This document shows, piece by piece, positions 17,225 to 26,806 of a stretch of DNA of 64,000 bases (positions are counted from its first letter, which is position 1; every line of letters begins with the position of its first letter). The stretch is from Gammaproteobacteria bacterium. GTDB lineage: Bacteria > Pseudomonadota > Gammaproteobacteria > Pseudomonadales > Azotimanducaceae. A program made the position numbers and the translations under genes. The stretch is taken from the NCBI GenBank assembly GCA_009841615.1, contig VXLL01000010.1:1-64000 (forward strand). The letters are read 5' to 3'. Below the pieces are notes generated by a model. It was not told the DNA's origin, searched no databases, and was given only the letters and a program-made list of their open reading frames with translations.

Positions 17225-18943
17225 ATGTCAATGAACGAGAGCCAACTATCCGGAAGTAAGTCCGGTGTCATGCCGTATGGGAAGTACCGAGCGTTTTCGC
17301 CAATCGAACTCGCGGATCGAAATTGGCCGCACAAACAGCTAGATGAAGCACCTATGTGGTGTAGTGTCGACTTACGCGATGGCAATCAAGCGCTGATTGA
17401 TCCGATGACTGTTGACGAAAAGACTCGGATGTTTGAACTACTCGTGGGTATTGGATTTCTCGAGATAGAGGTTGGTTTTCCAGCAGCTTCGCAACCTGAC
17501 TTTGATTTCATCAGGAAACTAATCGATCAAGACTTGGTTCCAGACGGAGTTACTTTACAAGTCCTGTGCCAAGCGAGAGAAGAATTAATCACTCGAACGA
17601 TTGACGCTCTCGACGGCGCGAAAAAAGCGATCTTCCATTTATACAACTCAACCTCAACACTACAACGTCGTGTTGTTTTCAATATGGACCAATCTGAGAT
17701 TGTCGATCTTGCAGTTTCGGGTACGGAACTAGTTCGAAAGATGTGTCGGGGCTTGAGTGATACGGACATTCGATTTGAATACTCCCCCGAGAGTTTTACA
17801 GGGACAGAACTCGATTTTGCGATCGAAGTTAGTGAAGCCGTCGCTAAAACTTGGGGAGCTACTCCAGACGACAAGATCATTATCAATCTTCCATCCACCG
17901 TTGAGCTAGCAACCCCAAACATCTATGCAGATCAAATCGAGTATTTCTGCCGCAATTACAAATACCGCGATGCCTCAGTTATTAGCCTCCATACACACAA
18001 TGATCGAGGTACCGGGGTTGCCGCCACCGAACTTGCGCTGATGGCCGGGGCGGAGCGGGTGGAAGGGACATTGTTTGGCAATGGTGAGCGTACTGGGAAT
18101 TGCGATCTCGTTACGGTTGCGATGAACCTGTTCTCTCAAGGAGTCGATCCACAGTTAGACTTACGCGATATGACAGGTATTCGGGAAACAGTGATCGGAA
18201 TCAACAAATTGCCCGTGCACCCACGCCATCCATACGCAGGCGATCTAGTATTTACGGCATTCTCTGGTTCGCATCAAGACGCCATCCGCAAGGGTATGGC
18301 ACAAGTAGATCGAGAAAGGTGGGAGGTACCTTACTTACCGATTGATCCGGCTGACATCGGCGCATCCTATCGCGAGTCTGTCCGTGTAAACAGTCAATCG
18401 GGTAAAGGAGGTGTTGGTTTTATTCTCGAGGAGTATTTCGATATTCATCTTCCCCGCGATATGCTAGTGGAATTTGCACGTGATGTGCAGTTGCTCACTG
18501 AAACCAAACAACGCGAAGTCTCGCCAGATGAAATTCTCGAACGACTCTTCATCGAGTATTGTGTTGAATCCGGTCCATACCGGTTGTTGAGTTGGAAAGT
18601 GGATGGTGAAGAGCCGGACATCAGTGTCAACGCATCAATAGCCTTATCAGATAGTTTCTTAGAACTCAGGGGAAGCGGAACGACACCTATCGAAGGCTTT
18701 GTAAACTCTCTGGTTGAAACCATCAACGAACCTCTGGAATTAGAGGCTTACCAGCTATACGGGGCCTCCAATTTTGATGGTGTGTTCCAGAAAGTACCAC
18801 AGTTTGGCATCGCTACCGTTAGCTTCGAAGGACAAAAGTACTTCGGAATCAGCCGAGATCGAGACATGATCGCGAGATCGTTCTTGGCAGTTTTGTCCGC
18901 TTTAAATCGTCAATGGCGCGAGACTTCCGAACAAACGAACTAA
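17225..18943 (+). CDS. leuA: 2-isopropylmalate synthase (long type)
   Basis: This enzyme condenses acetyl-CoA with 2-ketoisovalerate, the first step of leucine synthesis. The 572-residue chain starts with a leader typical of the long LeuA class, then the TIM barrel with CSVDLRDGNQAL (about 46-57), EVGFPAAS, the zinc-binding SLHTHNDRG near 256-264, and VEGTLFGNGERTGN near 279-292. A C-terminal LeuA regulatory domain follows (about 430-560), which in relatives binds leucine for feedback inhibition. A perfect TATAAT lies at 17126-17131, about 95 bases upstream, but without a good -35. Transcription is on the plus strand after the receptor gene. Confidence 0.93.
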   Translation: MSMNESQLSGSKSGVMPYGKYRAFSPIELADRNWPHKQLDEAPMWCSVDLRDGNQALIDPMTVDEKTRMFELLVGIGFLEIEVGFPAASQPDFDFIRKLIDQDLVPDGVTLQVLCQAREELITRTIDALDGAKKAIFHLYNSTSTLQRRVVFNMDQSEIVDLAVSGTELVRKMCRGLSDTDIRFEYSPESFTGTELDFAIEVSEAVAKTWGATPDDKIIINLPSTVELATPNIYADQIEYFCRNYKYRDASVISLHTHNDRGTGVAATELALMAGAERVEGTLFGNGERTGNCDLVTVAMNLFSQGVDPQLDLRDMTGIRETVIGINKLPVHPRHPYAGDLVFTAFSGSHQDAIRKGMAQVDRERWEVPYLPIDPADIGASYRESVRVNSQSGKGGVGFILEEYFDIHLPRDMLVEFARDVQLLTETKQREVSPDEILERLFIEYCVESGPYRLLSWKVDGEEPDISVNASIALSDSFLELRGSGTTPIEGFVNSLVETINEPLELEAYQLYGASNFDGVFQKVPQFGIATVSFEGQKYFGISRDRDMIARSFLAVLSALNRQWRETSEQTN

Positions 18944-18944
18944 G

Positions 18945-19196
18945 CTACGGAAACAGAGCTCCGCACGAAGCCCCACAACTAGATTCTCCTCCTGAAGAGT
19001 CAATGCCGCTGTCGGTATCGACGGCCTTTCCCTCCACAGCTTCAGTTTCGTCGCCTTCTGTATCTGTTTCTGATGGATGAATAGCGGCGACAGGGGCTAC
19101 CGCGGGTGCTATAAACATACTCTCCGCGCCTTCTGCTGGTCTATTTGAAGTCGATTTAGAGCGGCTGAACCATCGTTTAAATGCCGAAAAAATCAC
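18945..19196 (-). CDS. Small acidic protein with C-terminal CGASC motif
   Basis: An 83-residue protein I cannot place in a named family. It begins with a short basic amphipathic stretch IFSAFKRWFSRSKS, continues as an acidic low-complexity middle rich in Glu, Asp and Ala, and closes with SSCGASCGALFP, a CxxxC pair that could bind metal or form a disulfide. The GTG start overlaps the stop of the CorB-like gene by four bases (GTGA), so translation is coupled and the reading frame is probably real. A partner role for the CorB-like protein is inference only. Confidence 0.6.
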   Translation of the reverse strand: MIFSAFKRWFSRSKSTSNRPAEGAESMFIAPAVAPVAAIHPSETDTEGDETEAVEGKAVDTDSGIDSSGGESSCGASCGALFP

Positions 19197-20515
19197 GTTT
19201 TGGTCTCCTGTTCTGAGTCTTCAGTTTGTTCTTCGTCTTCGCTCAATTCTCGGTCGATCTTTTTATGAATAACCCGCAGACTCCTAATGACGTTCTCCCG
19301 CACAAGGATTGTCTCCATAATGAACTGAGCCTCTTCAGTTTCGATTTTAACACACGTAGGTCCGTCCGGTATAGCTTCAAGATACTCCAATATTAGACCA
19401 TTCATAGTTCTAGGTCCAGTGATCGGGAGATCCCAGTTTAAGCTAATGTTAATTTCCCGTAGAAGTGCACGCCCATTAATTACGAACGTCCCGTCGTTTT
19501 GAGGGTAGACATCGGTGACCGTAGCGTTGATGTCAGTCGTGAATTCTCCCACGACTTCTTCAAGGATGTCTTCCAAAGTCACAATTCCCAAGATCGTACC
19601 ATATTCGTCGACTACATGAGCAATCCTTTGTTTATTTTGTTGAAAGTTAATCAACTGAGTCGACAAGGGCGTACCACTCGGTACGAAAGTCGGGGGTTCT
19701 AATTCACTTTCAAACTGTTTTTGGTCGAATTCACCTGCTTCAAAGAGCTCGCCCGAGCGTTTCATATGGAAGACACCGATCACGCCATTGAGTTCTTCGT
19801 GATAAACTGGGAGTCGAGTGTGTTGTGCCTTGACTATGTCCCGCACGATAGCTTCTTTGGTCTTCGCAACATCGACTCCTTTAACCTTCTGATAGGGGAT
19901 CATGATGTTGTTGACTGTAGCTTTCCCTAGATCCAAAATCCCTAGCAACATCGCCTGGCGCTTTAGATCAATGTCACTGTCACGCTGAACGACGGTACGC
20001 AGCTCATCGAGAGACAAGGAGGATGGCTCCGGTTTGACTTTTTTCACGAAGAGGTCGACGATCATTCGAGCTAAATAGTTCACGAACGTTACGACAGGTG
20101 CGAGCAATCGTTGAAGTGGGTCGAGGAGGTAGGTTGACGGAAATGCAATCGTTTCGGGTCGTCTCGCCGCGATCGTTTTAGGAGCGATTTCGGCAAATAT
20201 CAATACGATTAAAGTCAACAAAATGACCGAAATTAAGTCTCCTAGCTTACCGAACAGTGTTGTGCATATGTTTGCCGCAATCACTGCTGCGCAAATATTT
20301 ACTAAGTTGTTCCCAATGAGAATTACACTCAATAACCGGTCAGTCTTGCGCAACATTCGATTCGCTTTGCGCGCCCCGCGGTGCCCCTCTAACACCATGT
20401 GTTTTAGTCGGTAAGGATTCAGCTTCATCATTGCAGTTTCTGAACTAGAGAAATATGCACTACACAGCAACAACAAGAAAACTGCGACGCCTTGTAATAT
20501 GAGAGAGAGATCCAT
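19193..20515 (-). CDS. corB: HlyC/CorC-family membrane protein (CorB/YfjD)
   Basis: The 440-residue protein has an N-terminal DUF21 membrane domain with three to four helices (about 1-190, including AYFSSSETAMMKLNPYR), a CBS pair (about 200-320), and a C-terminal CorC_HlyC domain (about 350-430). Relatives of this CNNM group are linked to Mg2+ or Co2+ transport or resistance. I chose ATG 20513-20515, 20 bases after the ypjD stop; a longer frame to 20635 would run deep into ypjD. Gene order corB-ypjD/ffh matches E. coli. Confidence 0.88.
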   Translation of the reverse strand: MDLSLILQGVAVFLLLLCSAYFSSSETAMMKLNPYRLKHMVLEGHRGARKANRMLRKTDRLLSVILIGNNLVNICAAVIAANICTTLFGKLGDLISVILLTLIVLIFAEIAPKTIAARRPETIAFPSTYLLDPLQRLLAPVVTFVNYLARMIVDLFVKKVKPEPSSLSLDELRTVVQRDSDIDLKRQAMLLGILDLGKATVNNIMIPYQKVKGVDVAKTKEAIVRDIVKAQHTRLPVYHEELNGVIGVFHMKRSGELFEAGEFDQKQFESELEPPTFVPSGTPLSTQLINFQQNKQRIAHVVDEYGTILGIVTLEDILEEVVGEFTTDINATVTDVYPQNDGTFVINGRALLREINISLNWDLPITGPRTMNGLILEYLEAIPDGPTCVKIETEEAQFIMETILVRENVIRSLRVIHKKIDRELSEDEEQTEDSEQETKT

Positions 20516-20535
20516 AGTTCGAGGAGCGTGTCTGT

Positions 20536-21342
20536 TTAAGCGGTCAGCCTGAGTATGAACCGTAAACCAAAGTAGCCAGCCAATAGAAACGCGAATGCAA
20601 TGAGCGACATTCTCGTTGTAAAGTTTCCACGCCAACCAAACTTAACGTGGCCGAACATTACGAATGCATACAGAACCCACGCGATCATCGTAAAAACCAT
20701 ATGCAGATGACCGATCTCCGAAAATAGCTCTCCCCAGAAAAACACTAAACCTGATACATTCGCGCCGGTCAATAATAGCAACCCAACCCAGATTGCATTG
20801 AACAAAATCTTTTCCGCTGACTCAAGTGGGGGAAACATACTTAGAAACGCGTTGGTTGCATTTGCTCTAAGTGCATAGTCGAGATAAATCAACAAGATGG
20901 CATGGCACGCGGCATACGCTAATATGGAGTAGGCGGCGAGGCTTGACAGTGCATGTACTGTTAGGTTGGGTAATGCACTGGTTACGTGAGCACTTTCTTG
21001 GTGAAACAATGCACCGATTGCGATAACTGGTCCAACCACGACATAGGATACAAATAAGATTGGCCTTGCACGGGTGGGTTGGTAAATGTGTTCAACTTGC
21101 ACGATTAAAGCGATACACAAAGTAACCACGAGTAGGATTGGATAGATTGCTAAGTCGATACCTCCTGGAACCCAAAATCGAGAATAGGCGTATCCTGCAT
21201 GAAGAACAGTTGCCAAGATTCCGAGAATATATACAACGCTATACAGACCACGTTTGGATCCGCGGAGTCCAAAGACCAGAACAGCCGCTGTAAGGTAGCT
21301 TATTCCAATCAACAAGGGAACTGCAAGATGTGCGATTGTCAT
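20536..21342 (-). CDS. ypjD: CcsA/YpjD-family inner membrane protein
   Basis: A 268-residue polytopic protein with about eight hydrophobic helices and the features of the cytochrome c assembly (CcmC/CcsA-like) group, such as the helix containing HALSSLAAYSILAYAACHA and HLHMVFTMIAWVLYAFVMFGHV with several histidines. In E. coli the equivalent gene ypjD (corE) sits between corB and ffh, exactly as here. A role in Mg2+/Co2+ export together with CorB has been proposed for that locus; heme handling is suggested only by the fold. It is divergent from ffh. Confidence 0.85.
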   Translation of the reverse strand: MTIAHLAVPLLIGISYLTAAVLVFGLRGSKRGLYSVVYILGILATVLHAGYAYSRFWVPGGIDLAIYPILLVVTLCIALIVQVEHIYQPTRARPILFVSYVVVGPVIAIGALFHQESAHVTSALPNLTVHALSSLAAYSILAYAACHAILLIYLDYALRANATNAFLSMFPPLESAEKILFNAIWVGLLLLTGANVSGLVFFWGELFSEIGHLHMVFTMIAWVLYAFVMFGHVKFGWRGNFTTRMSLIAFAFLLAGYFGLRFILRLTA

Positions 21343-21474
21343 TCTGACACAGTTGAGATGATGAGTAAAAGACGGAGTAGGCGGTAGAGTAGAGACTGCG
21401 GCATAGGTACTTACCTATACTTTGTAACGATTGTCCCACGTTCTGGGCTCAACGATCCACAAAATTTTTTCCAA

Positions 21475-22833
21475 ATGTTTAGTAATCTATCTGACAAGTT
21501 ATCGAATGTCCTGCTCCCCCTTAAGCACCGGAAGCTAACTGAAAGCAACATAAAAGACGCTATGAGGGAAGTCCGCACTGCGTTGTTGGATGCTGATGTT
21601 GCGTTTGGTGTCGTACTTGATTTTGTACAAAACGTGCAACAAAAAGCAGTCGGACAAACGGTGGCACGACAAACTCAGCCGGGTGATGCATTCATCAAGA
21701 TTGTTCATGAGTCCTTAGTCGAGGTCATGGGGGGAGTAAATAATCGACTTGATCTTGATGGCGGGAGTCATCCAAACATAGTTTTGATGGCAGGGCTGCA
21801 GGGCGTAGGAAAAACCACTACGGCAATTAAGCTAGCGAAACTGTTGAAAGAGCGCGAAGAGAAGCAAGTAGCTGTTGTTTCTGCAGACGTGTATCGTCCC
21901 GCTGCACTCGAACAACTTGAGATCTTAGCGGAAGAAGCAGGTGTTCGATGCATAACCTCCAATATCGACCATAGTCCTGAAAAAATTGTAATGAGTGCCT
22001 TAAATGACTCACAGAAGCAGTTCGATGAAGTGTTGGTTGTAGACACAGCAGGTCGTTTAACAGTAGATGAAACGATGATGGAGGAGATCACAAAGCTTCA
22101 CAAAGTGTTACAACCAAGAGAAACACTCTTCGTCGTCGACGCGATGACCGGGCAAGATGCCGCGACTACCGCGAAAGCATTTCAGGAAGCGGTACCGTTG
22201 ACTGGGGTAATACTAGCTAAAGCAGATGCTGATACGCGAGGTGGTGCAGCTCTATCGGTTCGATCAGTTCTTGGCAAACCCATCAAATTCATTGGTACGG
22301 GTGAAGGAATCGATTCGTTAGAGCCTTTTCACCCTGATCGAATCGCGTCGCGGATCCTGGGAATGGGGGATGTGCTCTCGTATCTCGAAGAAGCAGAAAG
22401 GAAACTTGACCATAAGAAAGCTCAACGGCTTGGTAAGAAGATCGTGAGTGGCAGAAAGTTCAATCTAGAAGATATGAGAGATCAGTTGTCGCAGTTCGTC
22501 GAGATGGGAGGACGCTCAAGCATGCTTGATATGTTGCCGAATTTAGGTTCAATGAATGCAAAAGTCAAAGATGTTGACGAAGCAGAGATTCAGAAACAAT
22601 GCGTGATTATCGACTCCATGACACCGCGGGAGAAGTTGTTTCCTAATCTCGTCAACAATTCGCCGTCTCGCAAGAAAAGAATTGCACACGGTAGCGGTAC
22701 TCGGGTCCAAGACGTAAATCTCACCTTACGAAAATTTCAACAGCTAGAAAAGCAAATGAAGCGCATGGGTCGTAAGAAACACCTATCAAGAGCTATGGCG
22801 GCGATGAATCCAGAACAGCTGAAGATGAAATGA
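21475..22833 (+). CDS. ffh: Signal recognition particle protein Ffh
   Basis: The 452-residue GTPase binds signal sequences of nascent membrane proteins together with 4.5S RNA and docks with FtsY. Visible are the N-domain, the G1 loop GLQGVGKTT (about 108-116), DVYRPAA (about 140-146), the G3 DTAGR (about 198-202), TKADAD-like AKADAD (about 251-256) and the Met-rich M-domain from about 330 with MGRKKHLSRAM near the end. The length matches E. coli Ffh (453). It starts with ATG at 21475 and is followed by an outer-membrane protein gene that interrupts the usual ffh-rpsP neighbourhood. Confidence 0.96.
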   Translation: MFSNLSDKLSNVLLPLKHRKLTESNIKDAMREVRTALLDADVAFGVVLDFVQNVQQKAVGQTVARQTQPGDAFIKIVHESLVEVMGGVNNRLDLDGGSHPNIVLMAGLQGVGKTTTAIKLAKLLKEREEKQVAVVSADVYRPAALEQLEILAEEAGVRCITSNIDHSPEKIVMSALNDSQKQFDEVLVVDTAGRLTVDETMMEEITKLHKVLQPRETLFVVDAMTGQDAATTAKAFQEAVPLTGVILAKADADTRGGAALSVRSVLGKPIKFIGTGEGIDSLEPFHPDRIASRILGMGDVLSYLEEAERKLDHKKAQRLGKKIVSGRKFNLEDMRDQLSQFVEMGGRSSMLDMLPNLGSMNAKVKDVDEAEIQKQCVIIDSMTPREKLFPNLVNNSPSRKKRIAHGSGTRVQDVNLTLRKFQQLEKQMKRMGRKKHLSRAMAAMNPEQLKMK

Positions 22834-22894
22834 ATGATCAAGCCTTGTGCTGTTTCAGGCGGTGAATGTTAGACTACCTCGTTGAGAAAAAGGA

Positions 22895-23728
22895 ATGCTG
22901 AAGACATTGAAACTAGTGTGCACGATTGTGCTTTCAATCATTTGTACGAGCAACTTGATCGCTCAAAGCACCGAGTGGTACTTCGGAATTTCTGTCGGCA
23001 CTGACTGGATGAACACGGTGAAACAAGCCGGTTTCAACAATGATAGGATCTGCTATCCGACGTTCGTGTGTCCTCAGGAACCGGGGGGATATCGATGGTA
23101 TTACGATTTGGACACTAGTACAAGGTTCGGAATAGAACTATCAATTGGCAAGTCTATTCGCAAATATCGACTGGAAACAGCTTTCACCCTTGCAAGCAAC
23201 GACATACTCCAGATTTATGACAGAATCACGTTTCTGGATGGATCTCCCTTACTACTAGACGAGAATTCTGAATACAGCAGTGTTGTTGAATCTACTATTG
23301 GAGGTATTTCGTTCACCGGGTTAATGGTGAATTCATATCGCGATTTCCAATTCGCGAGCGATCTTCCTCTAACGAGCTACATTGGACTCGGCGTGGGAGT
23401 TATTCGAGCTGAAATCGAGGAACTACTTTTTCGCTCGGATTATGCTTGTATCAACGATCAGTGCGACGGGCCGCCTGCGTCGAACTTCAACGTGCTTCAG
23501 CAAACAGAATTGATCGATTGGGTCTGGGCTATCAACGTAATGGCTGGTGTCGATTACCAGATTAACTCTCGCATGAGTGTTGGACTGAAGATTGCTCATC
23601 GTGTTCGGGATGATTTGGTTCAAAGTGCAAGTTACCAGCGACACCCATTCCCCGATGCGATGAATACGACAACATTCAGTGAATTGAGTAGTTGGTCCAT
23701 GAGTTTAAATCTCACTTTCAAGAGATGA
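22895..23728 (+). CDS. Predicted small outer-membrane beta-barrel protein
   Basis: A 277-residue protein with a signal peptide (about 1-23, ending LIAQ), then alternating strands typical of an eight-stranded barrel: WYFGISVGTDW, RFGIELSIGKSI, LTSYIGLGVGVI, WAINVMAGVDYQI, MSVGLKIAHRV and a final SMSLNLTFKR. It has four cysteines in likely loops (ICYP, FVCP, YACI, DQCD). I do not recognise a specific family beyond a general OmpA/OmpW-like barrel. Its position between ffh and rpsP is not the usual one, so it is an insertion into a conserved block. Confidence 0.7.
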   Translation: MLKTLKLVCTIVLSIICTSNLIAQSTEWYFGISVGTDWMNTVKQAGFNNDRICYPTFVCPQEPGGYRWYYDLDTSTRFGIELSIGKSIRKYRLETAFTLASNDILQIYDRITFLDGSPLLLDENSEYSSVVESTIGGISFTGLMVNSYRDFQFASDLPLTSYIGLGVGVIRAEIEELLFRSDYACINDQCDGPPASNFNVLQQTELIDWVWAINVMAGVDYQINSRMSVGLKIAHRVRDDLVQSASYQRHPFPDAMNTTTFSELSSWSMSLNLTFKR

Positions 23729-24063
23729 AACTCACAATAATTGTAAATCCTCATTGTATGATCGACGAAGTGGGAATCTTGAAAACGCACATAATTTCGT
23801 AGTTTCATTCTTGGCACTCAAGTACCGACAATATTCCACGTTTGAGCATGTTTGAAATAGGCTAGTACTAGTCTATATGGCTTGCACCTGCGTATCGATG
23901 TTGTATTACTTTAGCACTCAATCTTGCCTCTTTCCCCCCTTTTTACTTGCCTAGTGAAGGTAACTCGAGCACATCGTCATCGAATATACTCTTGTAATTT
24001 CCATAATTGGTACAATTCTTGTAAAATTTCACGCTTTAATTTAGCATTGGTTCTAAACTCAAC
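23729..24063 (+). promoter_or_regulatory. 335-base control region upstream of rpsP with two candidate promoters
   Basis: No gene is visible here. Two sigma-70-like pairs face rpsP: TTGAAA (23852-23857) with TATATG (23874-23879), 16-base spacing, and TTGCAC (23882-23887) with TATTAC (23904-23909), also 16. A palindrome CTAGTACTAG sits at 23862-23871 inside the first. A C/T-rich tract follows at about 23924-23945. The leader from the second promoter would be about 150 bases, long enough for control, but no known ribosomal-protein leader fold was recognised. Confidence 0.4.
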
Positions 24064-24948
24064 ATGGTAGTAATCCGCCTGTCTCGAGCAGGTACAAAGA
24101 AAAAGCCGTTTTACCATCTAGCTGTTGCGGATAAGCGTAGTCCTCGGGACGGAAGATTTATCGAAAGAGTAGGTTTTTACGATCCCGTTGCGCGCGGCAA
24201 ATCCGAACCTTTGCGGGTCGACCTCGAACGTATCGACTACTGGTTGAGTGTCGGCGCACAATTGTCGCCGAAAGTAAAGAGTATCGTTGCTAGAGCTCGC
24301 ATATTGGATGCGCTACCTCCGGAACCTGCAGTGCCCGATTCAATTGAAGAGTCGAGCACCGATGGTCAAGAACAAGAAAAGACGGCAGCGGAAGAGAGCG
24401 AAGATACATCGGTTAAGACTGAAGAATCGGAAGTTGTAACTGCTGATTCTGACGCTATCGTAGAAGAAACGGACCAGGAAGTTGGTACTGAGTCTTCAGT
24501 CGTAGAAGCAACAGAAGAAGCAGCGGCGAAAGATACTGACGAGTCTGATGCGGTGGACGCAACCCGGGACACGCAGTCATCGGAAGAGAGCGCTGGGTTA
24601 GAAGACGTTGCCGAAGACACAGTTTCCCAAGAAGAGTCTGTGGACATAGAAGCCGGTGCCGAGGCCACCGAAGAAGTAGAGGAACCCGTGGTAGAAGCGG
24701 AAGACGAAACCGACACGGAAGACTCCACAGAGGAAGAAGTACCCTCGGTAGAATCAACTGAATCGAGCACAGAGGTTGAAGAAGAGGAACCTGTTGAACA
24801 AGAAGATTCAGTGGAGTCTGAACCAGATGCTCAATCTGCCGAAGTTGAATCCTCAGAGGATGTTGCTGAAGACCCGACCGATGAAACCGATCTCGAAGAT
24901 ACTTCAGACAACGAGGATGGGAAGTCCGACGAAGACAAATCCTCATAA
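24064..24948 (+). CDS. rpsP: Ribosomal protein S16 with a long acidic C-terminal tail
   Basis: Residues 1-85 are an ordinary S16: it opens [18 protein letters not shown] and contains [14 protein letters not shown] and [13 protein letters not shown]. Bacterial S16 normally ends near residue 80-90, but here the frame runs to 294. The extra part of about 205 residues has roughly 85 Asp/Glu and only about six Lys/Arg by hand count, with many Ser, Thr, Val and Ala, and must be disordered and strongly negative. The same frame continues without stop or slip. rimM follows after 37 bases, as usual. Acidic tails on otherwise basic ribosomal proteins are rare; its role is unknown. Confidence 0.95.
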   Translation: MVVIRLSRAGTKKKPFYHLAVADKRSPRDGRFIERVGFYDPVARGKSEPLRVDLERIDYWLSVGAQLSPKVKSIVARARILDALPPEPAVPDSIEESSTDGQEQEKTAAEESEDTSVKTEESEVVTADSDAIVEETDQEVGTESSVVEATEEAAAKDTDESDAVDATRDTQSSEESAGLEDVAEDTVSQEESVDIEAGAEATEEVEEPVVEAEDETDTEDSTEEEVPSVESTESSTEVEEEEPVEQEDSVESEPDAQSAEVESSEDVAEDPTDETDLEDTSDNEDGKSDEDKSS

Positions 24949-24985
24949 ATTGATTATTTAGTACTAATTTCAGTGTTTAGAAGAC

Positions 24986-25516
24986 ATGCAATCGGCAATC
25001 ACACAGTCATTCGTGGTCGTTGGGCGTGTGTCTCGACCATTTGGCGTTAAGGGGTGGAATCACCTCACTAGTTTCACCGACCCACCCGAAAACCTTTTTC
25101 AATATCGACCATGGGCATTGCGAGAAGAACGCAATGATGCCGCAGGTTGGAATGTAATCAACGATTTTGAGATTCAACCGAAGGGAAACAATGTGTTGGT
25201 GTGTTTCGAAAAATCCAATTCTCGCGACGACGCTGACAAATATGTCAACAAACTAATCGGTGTACCGCGAGAAGTATTACCGGCCCTTGACGAAGAAGAA
25301 CACTATTGGGTTGATCTATTGGGCGTGGAAGTGATCAATTTGGAATCGGAGCTCATGGGTGTGGTGCACGATGTAGCATGGAATGGTGCACATCCTGTGT
25401 TGGTCGTAAGAGACCAGTCTGAACAGGATTTGATGATTCCTTTCATATCGGAGTACGTTCACGAAGTAGTCTCTGGATCAAAGATTACGGTGTCTTGGAA
25501 TCGAGATTGGGTGTAA
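24986..25516 (+). CDS. rimM: 16S rRNA processing protein RimM
   Basis: RimM helps mature the 3' domain of 16S rRNA and binds S19 during 30S assembly. The 176-residue chain shows the RimM N-domain with VGRVSRPFGVKGW (about 12-24) and the PRC-barrel domain with HYWVDLLGVEVIN (about 105-117) and PVLVVRDQSEQDLMIPFI (about 136-153). The length matches the family (about 180). It starts with ATG and lies 37 bases after the S16 stop and 11 bases before trmD. Confidence 0.94.
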   Translation: MQSAITQSFVVVGRVSRPFGVKGWNHLTSFTDPPENLFQYRPWALREERNDAAGWNVINDFEIQPKGNNVLVCFEKSNSRDDADKYVNKLIGVPREVLPALDEEEHYWVDLLGVEVINLESELMGVVHDVAWNGAHPVLVVRDQSEQDLMIPFISEYVHEVVSGSKITVSWNRDWV

Positions 25517-25527
25517 AGGACTCAAAA

Positions 25528-26322
25528 ATGTGGCTTGGTGTCGTAACGATATTTCCTGACCTAGTGAAAGCCTCGTTCAAGGAAGGGGTCGTAGGTCGTG
25601 CGATCGAACGCGGCGATATTTCACTTGAGACTATCAATCCGAGAGACTATCCATTGAACTCTTATGGTAGCGTCGACGACAGACCATTCGGCGGCGGTCC
25701 AGGTATGGTTATGGCGGCCGAACCATTAGCAGCGTGCGTGCAAGCGGCAAGAGAAACAGTAAGACCTCATACTCTCAAAACTGCGTTACTCTCGCCTCAA
25801 GGTACCCTGTTTTCGCAGTCACTAGCAACAGAACTTTCGCAACTTGACGCACTATTGCTGGTTGCGGGTCGATATGAGGGTGTTGATGAGAGGTTTATCA
25901 CAAACTACGTAGATTTGGAAATTTCCATCGGTGACTATGTGCTTAGCGGCGGGGAACTTGCTGCATCCGTTGTCGTTGATGTAATTGGTCGATATGTTGA
26001 GGGTACTGTGAACAACCCCGAATCAATTGAGTGCGAGTCTTTTACAGACGATTTACTAGACTGTCCGCAATACACACGACCTCGCGTTTTTGAGGGTTTG
26101 GAAGTACCTGAGGTGTTACTATCGGGAGACCACGGCGCAGTAGAACATTGGCGACACCAGCAACGAATCGAAAAAACATGGACACGACGACCAGACTTGT
26201 TAGTCCAACGAGTCAATAGAGAAACAGAAACTACGGAACTACGGAATTGTATGTTAAACGCCCAGCCGGCGAGCTTGGAGACTGTCGAGGAGGAATCTTG
26301 TGCGAAACAACAAAATAATTGA
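25528..26322 (+). CDS. trmD: tRNA (guanine-37-N1)-methyltransferase
   Basis: TrmD methylates G37 next to the anticodon and so prevents frameshifting. It opens with [12 protein letters not shown], has the diagnostic [10 protein letters not shown] (about 54-63), the knot region [14 protein letters not shown] (about 109-122) and [12 protein letters not shown] (about 132-143). I chose ATG 25528 because AAAGGA sits seven bases upstream and family proteins start at this point; an upstream ATG at 25495 lies within rimM. The 264-residue length fits. It overlaps rplS by 23 bases. Confidence 0.95.
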   Translation: MWLGVVTIFPDLVKASFKEGVVGRAIERGDISLETINPRDYPLNSYGSVDDRPFGGGPGMVMAAEPLAACVQAARETVRPHTLKTALLSPQGTLFSQSLATELSQLDALLLVAGRYEGVDERFITNYVDLEISIGDYVLSGGELAASVVVDVIGRYVEGTVNNPESIECESFTDDLLDCPQYTRPRVFEGLEVPEVLLSGDHGAVEHWRHQQRIEKTWTRRPDLLVQRVNRETETTELRNCMLNAQPASLETVEEESCAKQQNN

Positions 26323-26650
26323 ACAAATTGAAAATGAACAAATGAAGGACTCTGTACCCGAATTTCGGGCTGGAGACACAGTTTCTGTACGCGTCGTTGT
26401 TCGGGAGGGATCGAGAGATCGACTGCAAGCTTTTGAAGGTGCTGTAATTGCGAAACAAAATCGGGGTCTAAATTCCTCATTTACAGTACGCAAGATTTCA
26501 CACGGTGTAGGTGTGGAACGAACGTTCCAGACGCACAGTCCGGCGATTGAGTCTATCAAAGTGTTGAGGCGAGGAGATGTGCGGAAGGCAAAGCTCTATT
26601 ATTTACGAGATCGCTCCGGTCGTTCAGCACGGATCAAAGAAAAAGTCTAA
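26300..26650 (+). CDS. rplS: Ribosomal protein L19
   Basis: A 116-residue L19, at the 30S-50S interface. The middle and end carry [47 protein letters not shown] and [20 protein letters not shown], all typical. The start is GTG at 26300, preceded by GAGGAGG at good distance and matching the start of E. coli L19; it lies inside the end of trmD, so the genes are coupled. It ends the rpsP operon; no clear terminator hairpin follows. Confidence 0.96.
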   Translation: MRNNKIIEQIENEQMKDSVPEFRAGDTVSVRVVVREGSRDRLQAFEGAVIAKQNRGLNSSFTVRKISHGVGVERTFQTHSPAIESIKVLRRGDVRKAKLYYLRDRSGRSARIKEKV

Positions 26651-26806
26651 CGATCGACATATTTTTATCCTTAAATCTGATAATTGTTAGTAGAATAAAT
26701 TTTCCTCTTCGGAACCTCGGTGCCGATTACGTTAACACAGTGACTTCATGAGCGCGGCGAAAGTCAATTTAAACACTTTTCGTCCTTTTATGAATGGGGA
26801 AGAAAC

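Noticed and set aside
23862-23871. Palindrome CTAGTACTAG before rpsP as an operator
   Set aside because: A ten-base palindrome can arise by chance, and no second copy was found nearby.
24366-24770. A Ser-rich reading frame antisense to the S16 tail
   Set aside because: It is the complement of the GAA/GAC-rich codons of the tail and has no start signal.
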